A DNA stretch of 64,000 bases, from contig NZ_JARZAI010000001.1 of assembly GCF_029893355.1 (NCBI RefSeq), positions 124,001 to 188,000 on the forward strand, given 5' to 3'. Under the pieces are notes generated by a model. The model was given only the letters and a program-made list of their open reading frames with translations. It had not been told where the DNA came from and searched no databases. Position numbers and translations under genes: made by a program. Positions 1 through 8,812 of the stretch are shown one piece after another (positions within the stretch are counted from its first letter, which is position 1; each line of letters starts with the position of its first letter). The stretch comes from Kitasatospora sp. MAA4. GTDB lineage: Bacteria; Actinomycetota; Actinomycetes; Streptomycetales; Streptomycetaceae.

Positions 1-1063
1 GGAGTCCATCCTCGGCGCGGCGACCAGGCGCGCGGCGCTCGACCTCCACCAGTACTCCCACCTGCCCGGATACGACCTGGTCGGCGCCCCTGAACTCCGC
101 CAGGCGATCGCCGACCGCTACACCGCCCGCGGTATCCCGACCGGACCCGAGCAGATCATGGTCTCCGCCGGCGCCGACCACGCGCTGGGACTGGTCATCC
201 GCCTGCTGTCCCGCCCGGGCGACTCGGTGCTGATCGACAGCCCGACCTACCCCAACGCGCTGGACATCGTCCGCGCGCTCCAACGCCGGCCGCTCACCGT
301 GGGGTTGGGCGCGGACGGTTGGAACACCGACGTCCTGGAGACGGTCCTGCGGCGGGAGAAGCCCGCGCTGGCGTTCCTGATGCCGGACTTCCACAACCCC
401 ACCGGGCTGGTGATGCCGGACAGCGCCCGCGCGGCGATCGCGGACGCCGCCCGGACCTCCGGCAGCTTCCTCGTGGTGGACGAGGCGACCTGCGAACTCG
501 GCCTGGACGGTGGTACCTTGCCCCAACCGATCGCCTCGTACGGCGCGCCGGGACGCGTCGTCTCGATCGGCAGCATGAGCAAGACCTGCTGGGCCGGACT
601 GCGGTTGGGATGGGTCCGCGCGGCCACGCCCGTCATCTCGCGGCTGGTCGACCTGCGGTGCGTCGTCGACACCGGAAACCCCATCATGACCCAGCTCATC
701 GGGCTGCGGGTGCTCGAATCCTACGACGAACTCCTGGACGAGAGACGGGAGATGCTGCTCAGACGCCGCCAGGTCCTGACGGACTCGCTCGCCCGCCACC
801 TCCCGGACTGGCGCTACACCGTGCCCGGCGGCGGCTTCTCGCTCTGGGTGGACCTCGGTGCCCGGCTCAGCTCGCCGCTGGCGCTCGCGGCGGCCCGCCG
901 GGGCGTGAAGATCCTCTCCGGCGGCAGGTTCGGCGCCGACGGCACCCTGGAGAACCACATCCGGATCCCGTTCGCCGCCGACGAGGAGTCCCTCGCGGCG
1001 GCCTGTGAGCGCCTCGCCACCGCCTGGCGCGAGGTCACCACCCACCGCCGCAGCCACACCTGA
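1..1063 (+). CDS. MocR/PdxR-type PLP aminotransferase-like regulator, 5' end outside window
   Basis: The reading frame is open from the first base (frame 2), so only about 353 C-terminal residues are here. They form a fold-type I aminotransferase domain. Visible are the LVGAPELRQAIADRY block typical of MocR regulators, the FHNPTGLV substrate/PLP loop, VDEATCE carrying the PLP-pyridine Asp, and the SIGSMSKTCW block with the Schiff-base Lys. MocR proteins fuse a GntR winged helix to this domain and use PLP or an aminotransferase ligand as effector; the DNA-binding half would lie upstream of the window. A plain class I aminotransferase is the alternative, but the short entry into the aminotransferase core favours MocR. 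The gene ends with TGA, 59 nt before the next start. Confidence 0.8.
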   Translation, partial: ESILGAATRRAALDLHQYSHLPGYDLVGAPELRQAIADRYTARGIPTGPEQIMVSAGADHALGLVIRLLSRPGDSVLIDSPTYPNALDIVRALQRRPLTVGLGADGWNTDVLETVLRREKPALAFLMPDFHNPTGLVMPDSARAAIADAARTSGSFLVVDEATCELGLDGGTLPQPIASYGAPGRVVSIGSMSKTCWAGLRLGWVRAATPVISRLVDLRCVVDTGNPIMTQLIGLRVLESYDELLDERREMLLRRRQVLTDSLARHLPDWRYTVPGGGFSLWVDLGARLSSPLALAAARRGVKILSGGRFGADGTLENHIRIPFAADEESLAAACERLATAWREVTTHRRSHT

Positions 1064-1122
1064 CCAGCTGACATCATCTGGCACAGCATCAACAGTGTCA
1101 GGTGAGTCGAGAGGATGTCAGA

Positions 1123-2493
1123 GTGAGCACAGCGGGGGATTCGGGCAACAGCACGGCCAACGGTACGCGGCGGCGGGCACTGCTCACCGGTGCCATCGCG
1201 GGGCTGGCCGGAGCCGCGACGGTCGCGGGAGCAGCACCGGCCTCGGCGGCGGGCACGAGCGGGCCGGACTGGCTCAACGTGAAGGACTACGGAGCGGTCG
1301 GGGACGGCTCCACCGACGACACCGCGGCGGTCCAGAGCGCGATCAGCGCGGCCTCGGCGGCCGGCGGCGGCACCGTCTACTTCCCGGTGGGGAACTACCT
1401 GGTCACCCCGAGCGGCGGCAGCCCGGCACTCGCCGTCACCGGCCGCGGCGTCCGACTGGTCGGTGCGAGCAGCAAGGCCGCCACGCTGGTCAAGGGCGGC
1501 AACGGCATCCTGCTGCGGATGTCCGGGCCCGGCTCCGACCCGACGGGGGCGACCCACCTGTCGTACTGCTCGGTCGAGAACCTCGGCCTCAACGGGAACG
1601 GCAAGAGTGGCCTGCTCCTCGAGCTCTACTACAACAACAACTCCTACTTCCGCGACGTCTTCATGTCGAGCAACAACGACCTGTGCATCGACGCGGTGGA
1701 GTTCTGGGACTCCCGGTTCTACAACCTGGTGATCGAGTCCTGCACCGGCACCCCCGGCAGCACCACCCAGCCCAACATCTGGCTGCGCAACTCCGCGGCC
1801 ACCAGCGGCTGGGGCTACAGCCCCGACTCGGTCAACCAACTGCACTTCATCGGCTGCCGGTTGGAGAACTTCGGCACCGGCGCGCTGTGGATCACCCAGG
1901 GCCCCGCGGGCAGTGACAACCCCAACGGGATCTACCTGACGGACTGCAAATTCGAGACCTCCAACATGCAGGGCGGCCCGCACCTGAAGGTCGACGCGTC
2001 CTGCACGCACGTCTACGCGACCAACATCTACGCCTACGCGGGCGCCTTCGCCCCCGGCTACTCCACGGCGCAGAACATCATCAGCTGGGCGGCGATGAAC
2101 GGCGCGCTGGAGAACGTCCTGATCGCCAACGGCTCGACGGCGACGATCAACTCCGGCGTCGACCTGTACTCCGGCCCCGGCTCCACCGCCGTCGTGCGCA
2201 ACGTCGTGGGGCACTACACCACCAAGCCGACCGGCACCCACCTCTACTACGAGAGCTCGTCCACCGGCGACTTCCAGGTGGAGAACTGCTACGGCAGCAG
2301 CGGCGGGCAGTCCAGCGGCACGGTCCCGACGAAGAACCAGCCGAGCGCGCCGCTGCGCCTGGTGGCGGGCCCGGTCAGCGACGCGTCCTTCACGCACACC
2401 CCGGTGGACGGGACGCTCGCGGTGGACACCGTCGACAAGCGCCTGTACGTGCGGGTGGGCGGCGCCTGGCTCTGGTCGGCGCTCAACTCGTAA
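1123..2493 (+). CDS. Exported right-handed beta-helix protein (pectate lyase 3 family)
   Basis: A Tat-type signal with a twin-arginine stretch (RRRALLTG) and a hydrophobic segment ends near ASAAG, so the mature protein is exported. It opens with WLNVKDYGAVGDGSTDD, the hallmark of the pectate_lyase_3/rhamnogalacturonase beta-helix superfamily, followed by many Asn/Gly-rich coils. Members cleave or bind polysaccharides; the substrate cannot be told from sequence. GTG at 1123 is chosen because GAGAGGA lies about 7 nt upstream; the in-frame GTG at 1102 would add seven residues and lacks a ribosome site. The C-terminal residues look like a short carbohydrate- or phage-tail-type cap. The neighbouring convergent glycosyltransferase makes an exopolysaccharide link possible but unproven. 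Confidence 0.75.
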   Translation: MSTAGDSGNSTANGTRRRALLTGAIAGLAGAATVAGAAPASAAGTSGPDWLNVKDYGAVGDGSTDDTAAVQSAISAASAAGGGTVYFPVGNYLVTPSGGSPALAVTGRGVRLVGASSKAATLVKGGNGILLRMSGPGSDPTGATHLSYCSVENLGLNGNGKSGLLLELYYNNNSYFRDVFMSSNNDLCIDAVEFWDSRFYNLVIESCTGTPGSTTQPNIWLRNSAATSGWGYSPDSVNQLHFIGCRLENFGTGALWITQGPAGSDNPNGIYLTDCKFETSNMQGGPHLKVDASCTHVYATNIYAYAGAFAPGYSTAQNIISWAAMNGALENVLIANGSTATINSGVDLYSGPGSTAVVRNVVGHYTTKPTGTHLYYESSSTGDFQVENCYGSSGGQSSGTVPTKNQPSAPLRLVAGPVSDASFTHTPVDGTLAVDTVDKRLYVRVGGAWLWSALNS

Positions 2494-2496
2494 CGC

Positions 2497-3579
2497 TCAA
2501 CTGGTAGGAGTCGCCACGCCGTCCGGTCGGCGCGCGCCCAGCCGGGAACGGACCTGGGCGCGCAGCCGCGGGCGGTTGCGGTACATCCGGTGCAGGCGCT
2601 GGAGGGCGACGAACTCGTCCATCCGGTTCGCCAGCGTCAGGCGGTACTTGACCCGCAGCGGGGCGCTCAGCGCGCCGATCCGGCCGGCGCCGATGGCCTC
2701 CACCAGCCGGCTGACGTGCTGCTGGTAGGCCGCGCGGTAGCCCTGGTCGCCGTCCGGGACGGACCAGAAGAACATCGGGATCTCCTCGACCAGGCAGTTC
2801 CGGTCATAGGAGCGCAGGTAGTCGGCGTACTTCGACTCCGGCCGGGCACCCAGCCACTCGCGGACCAGCTCCATCGAGCGGACCCGGTCGATCACGCCCC
2901 GCGGGTCGGTCTTCTGCTGCGTGATCGACATTTCGCCGTCCTCGCGCATGCGCCAGTGGTAGATCGGCTCGGAGAGCACGTCCACGCTCGCGGCGAGGTA
3001 GTGCAGCGGCACGCTGACCGGGGCGTCCTCGTACAGGATGCCCTCGGGGTAGAGGATGCCGGCGGCGTCGAAGAAGCTGCGGCGGTACACCTTGTTCCAC
3101 GCGGTGCGGTCGGTGACCAGCGACGGGACCTCGGTGACGTGGGTGCGCAGCCGGGTCTCCTGGAACGGCTTGCGGTGGGCGTGCGACGGAAAGTAACCGG
3201 TGGACTTGAAGCGCAGCGCGTTACCGGCGACGAAGTCCGACCCGGTCTCGTCCAGGGTGCTGATCATCAGCTCGTACGCGCCGGGCGGCAGCGAGTCGTC
3301 GCTGTCCACGAAGGCCAGGTACTCGACCTCCGCGCCGATGTGGCGCCAGCCGGTGTTGCGGGCCGCCCCGAGGCCCTTGTTCTCCTGCTGCACCAGCCGG
3401 AACCGGCTGTCCTCGGCCGCGTAGCGCCGGGCGATGGCGGCGCTGCCGTCGGTCGATCCGTCGTCGACCATGACGCACTCGAAGTCGCGGTAGGTCTGGG
3501 CGGCGATCGAGTCCAGGCACTCCTCCAGATAACGCTCGACGTTGTAGATCGGGACGACGACGGAGAGTCGGAGGGCCAT
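2497..3579 (-). CDS. Glycosyltransferase family 2
   Basis: The 360-residue protein begins with a GT-A fold: LSVVVPIYNVERYLEEC, then VDDGSTDGS for nucleotide-sugar binding, ENKGLGAARNTGW, and the DXD-type metal site in FVDSDDS. The C-terminal two thirds resemble the long tail of actinobacterial family 2 enzymes that decorate cell-wall or secreted polymers. No membrane span is evident, so it should act at the cytoplasmic face. The donor and acceptor are unknown. It converges on the beta-helix gene, with only 3 nt between the stop codons. Confidence 0.85.
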   Translation of the reverse strand: MALRLSVVVPIYNVERYLEECLDSIAAQTYRDFECVMVDDGSTDGSAAIARRYAAEDSRFRLVQQENKGLGAARNTGWRHIGAEVEYLAFVDSDDSLPPGAYELMISTLDETGSDFVAGNALRFKSTGYFPSHAHRKPFQETRLRTHVTEVPSLVTDRTAWNKVYRRSFFDAAGILYPEGILYEDAPVSVPLHYLAASVDVLSEPIYHWRMREDGEMSITQQKTDPRGVIDRVRSMELVREWLGARPESKYADYLRSYDRNCLVEEIPMFFWSVPDGDQGYRAAYQQHVSRLVEAIGAGRIGALSAPLRVKYRLTLANRMDEFVALQRLHRMYRNRPRLRAQVRSRLGARRPDGVATPTS

Positions 3580-3700
3580 CGGGGGCGCGGGCCTTTCGAG
3601 CAGGAGCGTGCGACCGAGCCGGGCAGTGGTCAGCGGTCACCAGGGGTCATGAACCCCAGGATCATAAGTTTCGCACGTGGTGAGCGCCAGCCCGGCCGGG

Positions 3701-4105
3701 TCACTGCCCGGTGGTGACCCGGTTGACGCTGCCGGCCTGGATCACCAGGCCGGTGTAGCTGCCGCCGTTGATGGTGTTGATCACCGCCCCGGGACCGGGC
3801 GCCTCAGCGCGCGGAGCCAGCTCCTCCAGCAGCGAGCGCAGCATGGCCGCCGCCGCCGGGTCCGCGGCCAGCGCCCGGCGCAGGCGGTTGCCCCACTCGG
3901 CCTCGGCGGCCGCGGCGGCACCCGGCCGGTCCTCGGCCGCCAGCAGCTCCTCGCGGGCCAGCTCCAGCTCCTCGCCGACGCTCTCACTGCGCCGCCCGAA
4001 CAACGCGGCCACCCGCCCGCGCACCTCGGTCCACAGGTCGCTCGCCATCAGCCCGACCATCGTGGTCGCCCCCGACGTGGCCAGTGCCACGATCTCCGCC
4101 TCCAT
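3701..4105 (-). CDS. Small protein with C-terminal G-x(3)-G-x-V-I-Q-A-G tail, function unknown
   Basis: I start this 134-residue protein at the ATG at 4105, preceded by GGGAGGGG at good spacing; an in-frame extension to 4276 has no ribosome site. An N-terminal helix (ALATSGATTMVGLMASDLW) is followed by an acidic, Ala-rich helical region and a C-terminal tail with INGGSYTGLVIQAGSVN. Tails of the type G-x-V-x-Q-A-G occur, from memory, at the ends of actinobacterial proteins associated with NACHT, TIR or kinase signalling; that is family-level recollection, not a database result. It is divergent from the membrane-protein gene that follows. No enzymatic motif is visible. Confidence 0.6.
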   Translation of the reverse strand: MEAEIVALATSGATTMVGLMASDLWTEVRGRVAALFGRRSESVGEELELAREELLAAEDRPGAAAAAEAEWGNRLRRALAADPAAAAMLRSLLEELAPRAEAPGPGAVINTINGGSYTGLVIQAGSVNRVTTGQ

Positions 4106-4232
4106 GACGGCCCCTCCCGCTCCGTGTTGCCTGTCCGTACCTGCCTGGTGCCTGTCCGTGAGTCCATTCAAACACCCGACGAGCCCGCCGTGGTCGATGT
4201 CCCAGGACTGCCCAGTGGTGTACAACGGCATC

Positions 4233-5129
4233 GTGTCCGAGAGACCCCAGACGCAGGAGAGAGCGGCGGCCGCCACCGCCCCGCGCCGCGGGTGGCAGTT
4301 GGTGCTGGGCCCCGCGCTGATCGCGGTGGCCTGGCCGGCCTACTGGTCGGTCACCGGCCGCTACTCGGAGGACCTCTTCCTGCCGCTCTGGCTGGGCTAC
4401 ATCGTCACGGTCGACGGCCTGGTACGGCTGCGCACCGGCGCCTCCCTGCTGACCGGGCGGGTCCGGCTGTTCCTCCTGCTCCTGCCGGCCTCCTGCGCCT
4501 TCTGGTTCTTCTACGAGCTGTACAACCACGTGCTGGGAAACTGGCGCTACCAGGCGCACCAGCGCCACGGACGGCTGGTCTGGGACCTCGTCCAAGCGGT
4601 GCTGATCACCACGGTGATCCCGGCGCTCTGGGAGACCCGCGAGCTCTTCCGGTCCTTCCCCCGGCTGGCGGGACTGCGCGGAGTCCGGCTGCCGGCGTCC
4701 CGGCGCGCCCTGCGGATCCTCTCGGCCCTCGGCCTGCTCGCCCTCGTCCTGCCGCTGCTCCTGCCCCGGCAGACGTATCCACTGGTGTGGTGCGGCCTCT
4801 TCCTGCTGCTGGACCCGCTCAACCGCCTGCGCGGCCTGCCGAGCGTGCTCGGGGAGGTGGCGGACGGCCGGTGGGGCGAGGTCGCGGTGCTGACGCTCAC
4901 AGGGTTCACCACCGGGTTCTTCTGGGAGTTCTGGAACGGCGGCTCGGCCGGGTACCGCTGGGTCTACGACGTCCCGTACTTCAACACGTGGCCGCACCTG
5001 TTCGAGATGCCGCTGCCCGGCTACCTCGGCTACCCACCGTTCGCGTTCTCCGCCTACGCGTTCACGGTCCTGCTGATCGCCGCCTTCCGCCTCGATCGAA
5101 CAGCTCCCCGTACGGCATCGCCCCTCTGA
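4233..5129 (+). CDS. Polytopic membrane protein, function unknown
   Basis: About 298 residues with roughly seven hydrophobic segments (for example VLGPALIAVAWPAYW, RLFLLLLPASCAFWFF, ILSALGLLALVLPLLL and the last one near AYAFTVLLIAAF), so an integral membrane protein. Conserved-looking aromatic patches FFWEFWNGG and DVPYFNTWPHLFEMP sit between segments and could face the membrane interface. The start is uncertain: GTG 4233 gives a polar N-terminus typical of such proteins, while ATG 4197 adds twelve residues; neither has a strong ribosome site. Neighbours give no functional hint. Confidence 0.65.
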   Translation: MSERPQTQERAAAATAPRRGWQLVLGPALIAVAWPAYWSVTGRYSEDLFLPLWLGYIVTVDGLVRLRTGASLLTGRVRLFLLLLPASCAFWFFYELYNHVLGNWRYQAHQRHGRLVWDLVQAVLITTVIPALWETRELFRSFPRLAGLRGVRLPASRRALRILSALGLLALVLPLLLPRQTYPLVWCGLFLLLDPLNRLRGLPSVLGEVADGRWGEVAVLTLTGFTTGFFWEFWNGGSAGYRWVYDVPYFNTWPHLFEMPLPGYLGYPPFAFSAYAFTVLLIAAFRLDRTAPRTASPL

Positions 5130-5290
5130 CGGACCATCCGCCTCGCCCTCGCCCGCCTCGGCCGCGCGGCGTCAAGCATGCGTCAGGATGGGCGGGAACG
5201 GCGTAGGCCGCGCGTCAAGGGCGGGGGCGGGTGGGGCGGATCGGGGATCCACTGGTGTTGAGAGGCTCGGACCAGCGAGAAGGAAGCGCC

Positions 5291-5479
5291 ATGACCACCA
5301 GCATCGACACCGTACGCCTGCGGGTGACCGACCCCGCGCGCTTTGTGCCCCGCCCGCCGCAGGTGATCGCCGTCCCGCTGGTCCCCGTCGACCGGGGTGA
5401 TGTCGACGAGGATCCCGAGGACGACGGCCGCCGGGTCCGGGGTGCCAGCTGCCGGATCGCGATGGGCTACCTGGACTGA
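5291..5479 (+). CDS. 62-residue small protein, function unknown
   Basis: The ATG at 5291 follows AGAAGGAAG at normal spacing, which supports translation. The product has a basic/proline-rich N-terminal half, a very acidic patch (DVDEDPEDDG) and a tail ending ASCRIAMGYLD with a single Cys. It has no signal peptide or membrane span. Size and composition would fit a small regulator or a precursor peptide, but no maturation enzyme is adjacent. It converges, 12 nt apart, on the KAS III-like gene. Confidence 0.5.
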   Translation: MTTSIDTVRLRVTDPARFVPRPPQVIAVPLVPVDRGDVDEDPEDDGRRVRGASCRIAMGYLD

Positions 5480-5491
5480 CCCGGCAGGCTC

Positions 5492-6520
5492 TCAGGCCAC
5501 CGCGCCCCAGCGGATCGCGGCTGCTCCGGCGTAGTCGCCGGCGTGGGCGAAGCCGCCGAGGACCACCAGGTCGCCCTCCTTGACCCGGCCCGAGCGCAGG
5601 GCGCGGTCCAGGGTGATCGGGATCGCCGCGCCGAACAGGTTGCCGCAGCTGTCGAAGGTGTCGGCGTGCTGCTCGGCCGAAAGCCCCAGCGCCTGGCGCC
5701 AGTTGTGCAGGAACGTCCGGTTGGGCTGGTTGGTCACCAGCAGGTCGATGGCGCTGGTGGGCAGTTCGAGCCGTCGGCAGAGGTCCGCGACGACCTCCGG
5801 CACCAGGCGGTTGCCGCGCTCCAGGACGGTGGCGACGCCGGCCTCGGTGAAGCCGATCCGCAGCTGGGACTCGCCGGGCTCCCAGTAGCGGCGGCCGTCG
5901 TCCAGTACGGCGGTCATGTCGCCGCCGTAGTCGACGAGATGGCGGGTCAGCACGTCCAGCACCGGGGAGGCCGCCGAGGTGGTGAGGTAGCCGACCCCGC
6001 AGCCGTCGCCGGGAATCGCGGCCTGGGCGAGCCGGCGCACCTCGGACTGGGTGAACAGCTGGCCGGCGGCGCTCTGCGCGTTGCAGATCAGCGCGGTCCT
6101 GGCGTCGGTGGTGGTGAGGATCTGCCGGGCCAGTTCGAGCATGTGGACGAAGGAGGCGCAGCCGGCGTTGGCCACGTCGACCAGCCAGCGCGGCTTGAGG
6201 CCCAGCCGCCGGGCCACCTCCGTGCCGGCTCCCACGAACGGCGTGTCCGGCAGCTGGCTGTGCACCAGCAGGACGTCCACGGCGCGGATCTCGTCCCGGC
6301 CGTGCCGCTCGATCAGCGGCGCGACCGCGCGCTCGACCAGGTCCGTGTTGGTCTCGCCCGGCGCGACGTGGTGGCGCATCGGGGGGACCTTGAACATGGG
6401 GTTGTCGCGCAGCTTGTCCTCCGCGCCGGGGTACTCGGTGTAGTACGCGGCGGGGACCGGCTCGCCGGGCAGGTAGCCGGCGACGTCGACCAGGCTGACC
6501 GTCGTCATGGCGGCCGTCAC
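5492..6520 (-). CDS. Ketoacyl-ACP synthase III-like enzyme lacking the catalytic His
   Basis: 342 residues with the KAS III fold. The nucleophile Cys is in NAGCASF (about residue 121), and the Asn of the triad is in the SCGNLFGAAIP block (about 294). Where FabH has HQAN, this protein has NQPN (about 264-267), so the His is replaced by Asn. In the family, His and Asn support decarboxylative condensation; variants without it often act as acyltransferases. The likely job is therefore acyl transfer or an unusual condensation in a small-molecule pathway, not housekeeping fatty-acid initiation. It overlaps the SRPBCC gene by 4 nt (GTGA). ATG 6508 is an alternative start. Confidence 0.8.
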   Translation of the reverse strand: MTAAMTTVSLVDVAGYLPGEPVPAAYYTEYPGAEDKLRDNPMFKVPPMRHHVAPGETNTDLVERAVAPLIERHGRDEIRAVDVLLVHSQLPDTPFVGAGTEVARRLGLKPRWLVDVANAGCASFVHMLELARQILTTTDARTALICNAQSAAGQLFTQSEVRRLAQAAIPGDGCGVGYLTTSAASPVLDVLTRHLVDYGGDMTAVLDDGRRYWEPGESQLRIGFTEAGVATVLERGNRLVPEVVADLCRRLELPTSAIDLLVTNQPNRTFLHNWRQALGLSAEQHADTFDSCGNLFGAAIPITLDRALRSGRVKEGDLVVLGGFAHAGDYAGAAAIRWGAVA

Positions 6521-7155
6521 GGCGTCACCGCCGTGGCGGCGCGGTGCTCCAGGATCGCCTTGAGGTTCGCCATCTCCACGGTGTGGCCGGCGTAGAACAT
6601 GTCCCAGTAATCGCCCACCCAGGGCCGGTCGGCGCGCGGCGCCAGCCCGGGGTGCGGGTTGGCGTCGTAGTTGGGGTGGCGGCAGTTGGTCCAGGTGATC
6701 ACCGAACCGGGGCGCCCCAGCACCCGCTCGGCCGGGATGACGCGCATCAGGTAGACCATCCAGAGCTCGTCGCCCTGGTCCCAGGCGCAGTGGAAGTCCA
6801 CCGTCATGGCCTCGGCGTTGCTCTCCACCCGGCAGAAGATCCGGGTGCCCTCCTCCAGCCGGTCGTCACCGACCCAGAGTCCGGGGGTGCCGGTGGGGAC
6901 GAAGTCGCGCAGGCTGAACGTCCACTCCTCCAGGTGCTGGCCCTGCCTGAGGTAGGCGTAGGCCTGCTCCGGCGGGCAGTCCACGTACTCCTGGATCGTG
7001 CAGTAGCGCCCGTAGACCTCCTGGTGCGGATAGGCGGGGCGGGTCAGCTCGGCGCAGCGGGCCATCAGCTGCTCCATGCCGGTGTTCTCGACCGTGGTCA
7101 GGCCGGGGATCTCCGTCGTCATGCTCTCAACCGACACGGACTGGTCCGCGCTCAT
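6517..7155 (-). CDS. SRPBCC-fold (polyketide cyclase/START-like) protein
   Basis: A 212-residue protein with YCTIQEYVDCPPEQAYAYL near residue 48, a common opening of SRPBCC domains, followed by long beta-strand segments and a C-terminal helix. SRPBCC proteins bind hydrophobic ligands and include polyketide aromatases/cyclases. The start at 7155 is backed by AAAGGAG at about 7 nt; this makes a 29-nt overlap with the upstream ThDP gene. The overlap with the following KAS III-like gene is 4 nt, so the three are translated together. A role in shaping or hydrolysing the product of that enzyme is inferred from context only. Confidence 0.75.
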   Translation of the reverse strand: MSADQSVSVESMTTEIPGLTTVENTGMEQLMARCAELTRPAYPHQEVYGRYCTIQEYVDCPPEQAYAYLRQGQHLEEWTFSLRDFVPTGTPGLWVGDDRLEEGTRIFCRVESNAEAMTVDFHCAWDQGDELWMVYLMRVIPAERVLGRPGSVITWTNCRHPNYDANPHPGLAPRADRPWVGDYWDMFYAGHTVEMANLKAILEHRAATAVTP

Positions 7156-8812
7156 GGGCGGTCTCCTTTGTTGGGCGCAGGAAGGGAAGGAAGGGGGGTA
7201 TCTCGGCGGGGTCGAAGTCGAGCGCGACGAACGCCGGCCCGTCGCCCGCGTTGCCGCGCAGCAGCGCCGCGCGCAGCTGTGCGCCGTCCTCGGCCCGGGT
7301 CACGGCCAGGTCGGGGAACATGGCGGCCACGCCCGCGGCGATGTTCGCCGGGCGGAACAGGTTGCTGGGGTGCGGGGCTCCGAGGAAGACCTGCTCGCGG
7401 GTGGCGCACATGGCGTGGGCGTTGTTGTTGAAGATCACGAAGGTGACCGGCGCGGCCTGCTCGACCGCCGTGTGGACCTCCATGCCGTGCATGAAGAACG
7501 CGCCGTCGCCGGCGATCACGTACGTGCGCTGCCCGCTGGCGAGCGCCGCGCCGATCCCGGCACCGAAGGTGTAGCCCATGCCGCCCATGCCGACGGCCAC
7601 CACGAAGCGGCCGCGGCGCGGGGCCGGCAGCAGGTGGATCGCGCTGGCCCCGGCGTTGCCGGCGTCCACGAAGACGTGCGCGTCCGGCGGCAGCGCGGCC
7701 TCGATCGCGGCCACCGCGGCCGGGTAGGAGGTGCCTCCCGTGCTGCTGCGAGGGGTCGACAGCGGGGTCGGGCCGGCGTGGGCGGGCACCGGGCGCGCAG
7801 CGGGGTCGAGCCGGCCGGCCAACACCCGTATGGTGTCGCACAGTTCACCGCGCAGCCAGATCCCGGGGAGATACGGCGGCTCGGGGTCCAGGCAGACCAC
7901 CGGCGTCCCGCTCAGCGCCTGCTCCAGGCCGGCCCGGGCCATCGCCGGCAGCCGGGTGCCCACCAGGACGCAGGCATCCGCCCGTTCCAGGCAGCGCAGC
8001 ACGTTCGCGTGGCCCATCACCCCGGCCACCCCCGCGAACCGGGCGTCGTGGTTGTCGAACACGTCCTTGGCGTCCGGGGTGACCGCCACCCAGGCGCCGA
8101 GCCGGCGCGCCAGCTCGGCCAGCTCCGCCCGCGCATCGGCCGAGGCCACGCCCTCGCCGGCGATGACGAGCACCCGGCGCGCGCTGCGCAGCAGGTCCAC
8201 CGCCTGTTCCCGGACGTGGAGTTCGGCAGGCGACGCAGTTGGTACGGCCGGTTCCGGGAGCGGCTCGCGGGCCTCGATCAGCGCCTGCTGGACGTCCTTG
8301 GGCAGCAGCAGGACCGCCGGGCCCGGGGTGTCGCCGCGGGTCGCCGCGAACGCGCGGGCCAGCAGCTCGGGGACGGCGTCCGGGTCCTCGACCCGGGCAC
8401 AGAACCGGGACACCGGCGTGAACAGCTCCCGCGCGTCGATCGAGCCGCCCCGGCCGCTGGTGTCCTGGAAGGCCCCGCGCCCCTCCTGCGTGGTGGGCGG
8501 CTGTCCGACGAACGCCAGCAGCGGTACCCGCGAGGTGTACGCCTCGGCCAGCCCCGGCAGCAGGTTCACCGCGCCGCCGCCCGAGGTGACCGCGACCACG
8601 CCGAGCCGCCCGGTGGCCCGGGCCTGCCCGTCCGCCATGGTGGCGGCGGAGAACTCGTGCTTGGCCACCACGGTGCGGATCACGCCGCCGGTGGCGTGCA
8701 GGGCGTCGTACAGGTCCTCGATGTTCGCGCCGCCGACGCCGAACACGTGCCGGACGCCGGCCGCGGCCAACTCCCGTGCCAGGTAGTCGACAAGCCGGAC
8801 TGTGGCAGTCAT
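7127..8812 (-). CDS. Thiamine-diphosphate-dependent acetolactate synthase-like enzyme
   Basis: 561 residues with the three-domain plan of the family: an N-terminal PYR domain with the cofactor-activating Glu in AKHEFSAATMADG, a central domain with the VLVIAGEG segment, and a C-terminal PP domain with the GDGAFF...NNN thiamine-diphosphate motif. It could make an acyloin or alpha-hydroxy ketone or decarboxylate a 2-keto acid. The ATG at 8812 overlaps the regulator's stop by 4 nt (ATGA), and the gene runs into the SRPBCC and KAS III-like genes, so it belongs to a biosynthetic cassette and not branched-chain amino acid synthesis. No IlvN-type small subunit is adjacent. Confidence 0.82.
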   Translation of the reverse strand: MTATVRLVDYLARELAAAGVRHVFGVGGANIEDLYDALHATGGVIRTVVAKHEFSAATMADGQARATGRLGVVAVTSGGGAVNLLPGLAEAYTSRVPLLAFVGQPPTTQEGRGAFQDTSGRGGSIDARELFTPVSRFCARVEDPDAVPELLARAFAATRGDTPGPAVLLLPKDVQQALIEAREPLPEPAVPTASPAELHVREQAVDLLRSARRVLVIAGEGVASADARAELAELARRLGAWVAVTPDAKDVFDNHDARFAGVAGVMGHANVLRCLERADACVLVGTRLPAMARAGLEQALSGTPVVCLDPEPPYLPGIWLRGELCDTIRVLAGRLDPAARPVPAHAGPTPLSTPRSSTGGTSYPAAVAAIEAALPPDAHVFVDAGNAGASAIHLLPAPRRGRFVVAVGMGGMGYTFGAGIGAALASGQRTYVIAGDGAFFMHGMEVHTAVEQAAPVTFVIFNNNAHAMCATREQVFLGAPHPSNLFRPANIAAGVAAMFPDLAVTRAEDGAQLRAALLRGNAGDGPAFVALDFDPAEIPPFLPFLRPTKETAHERGPVRVG

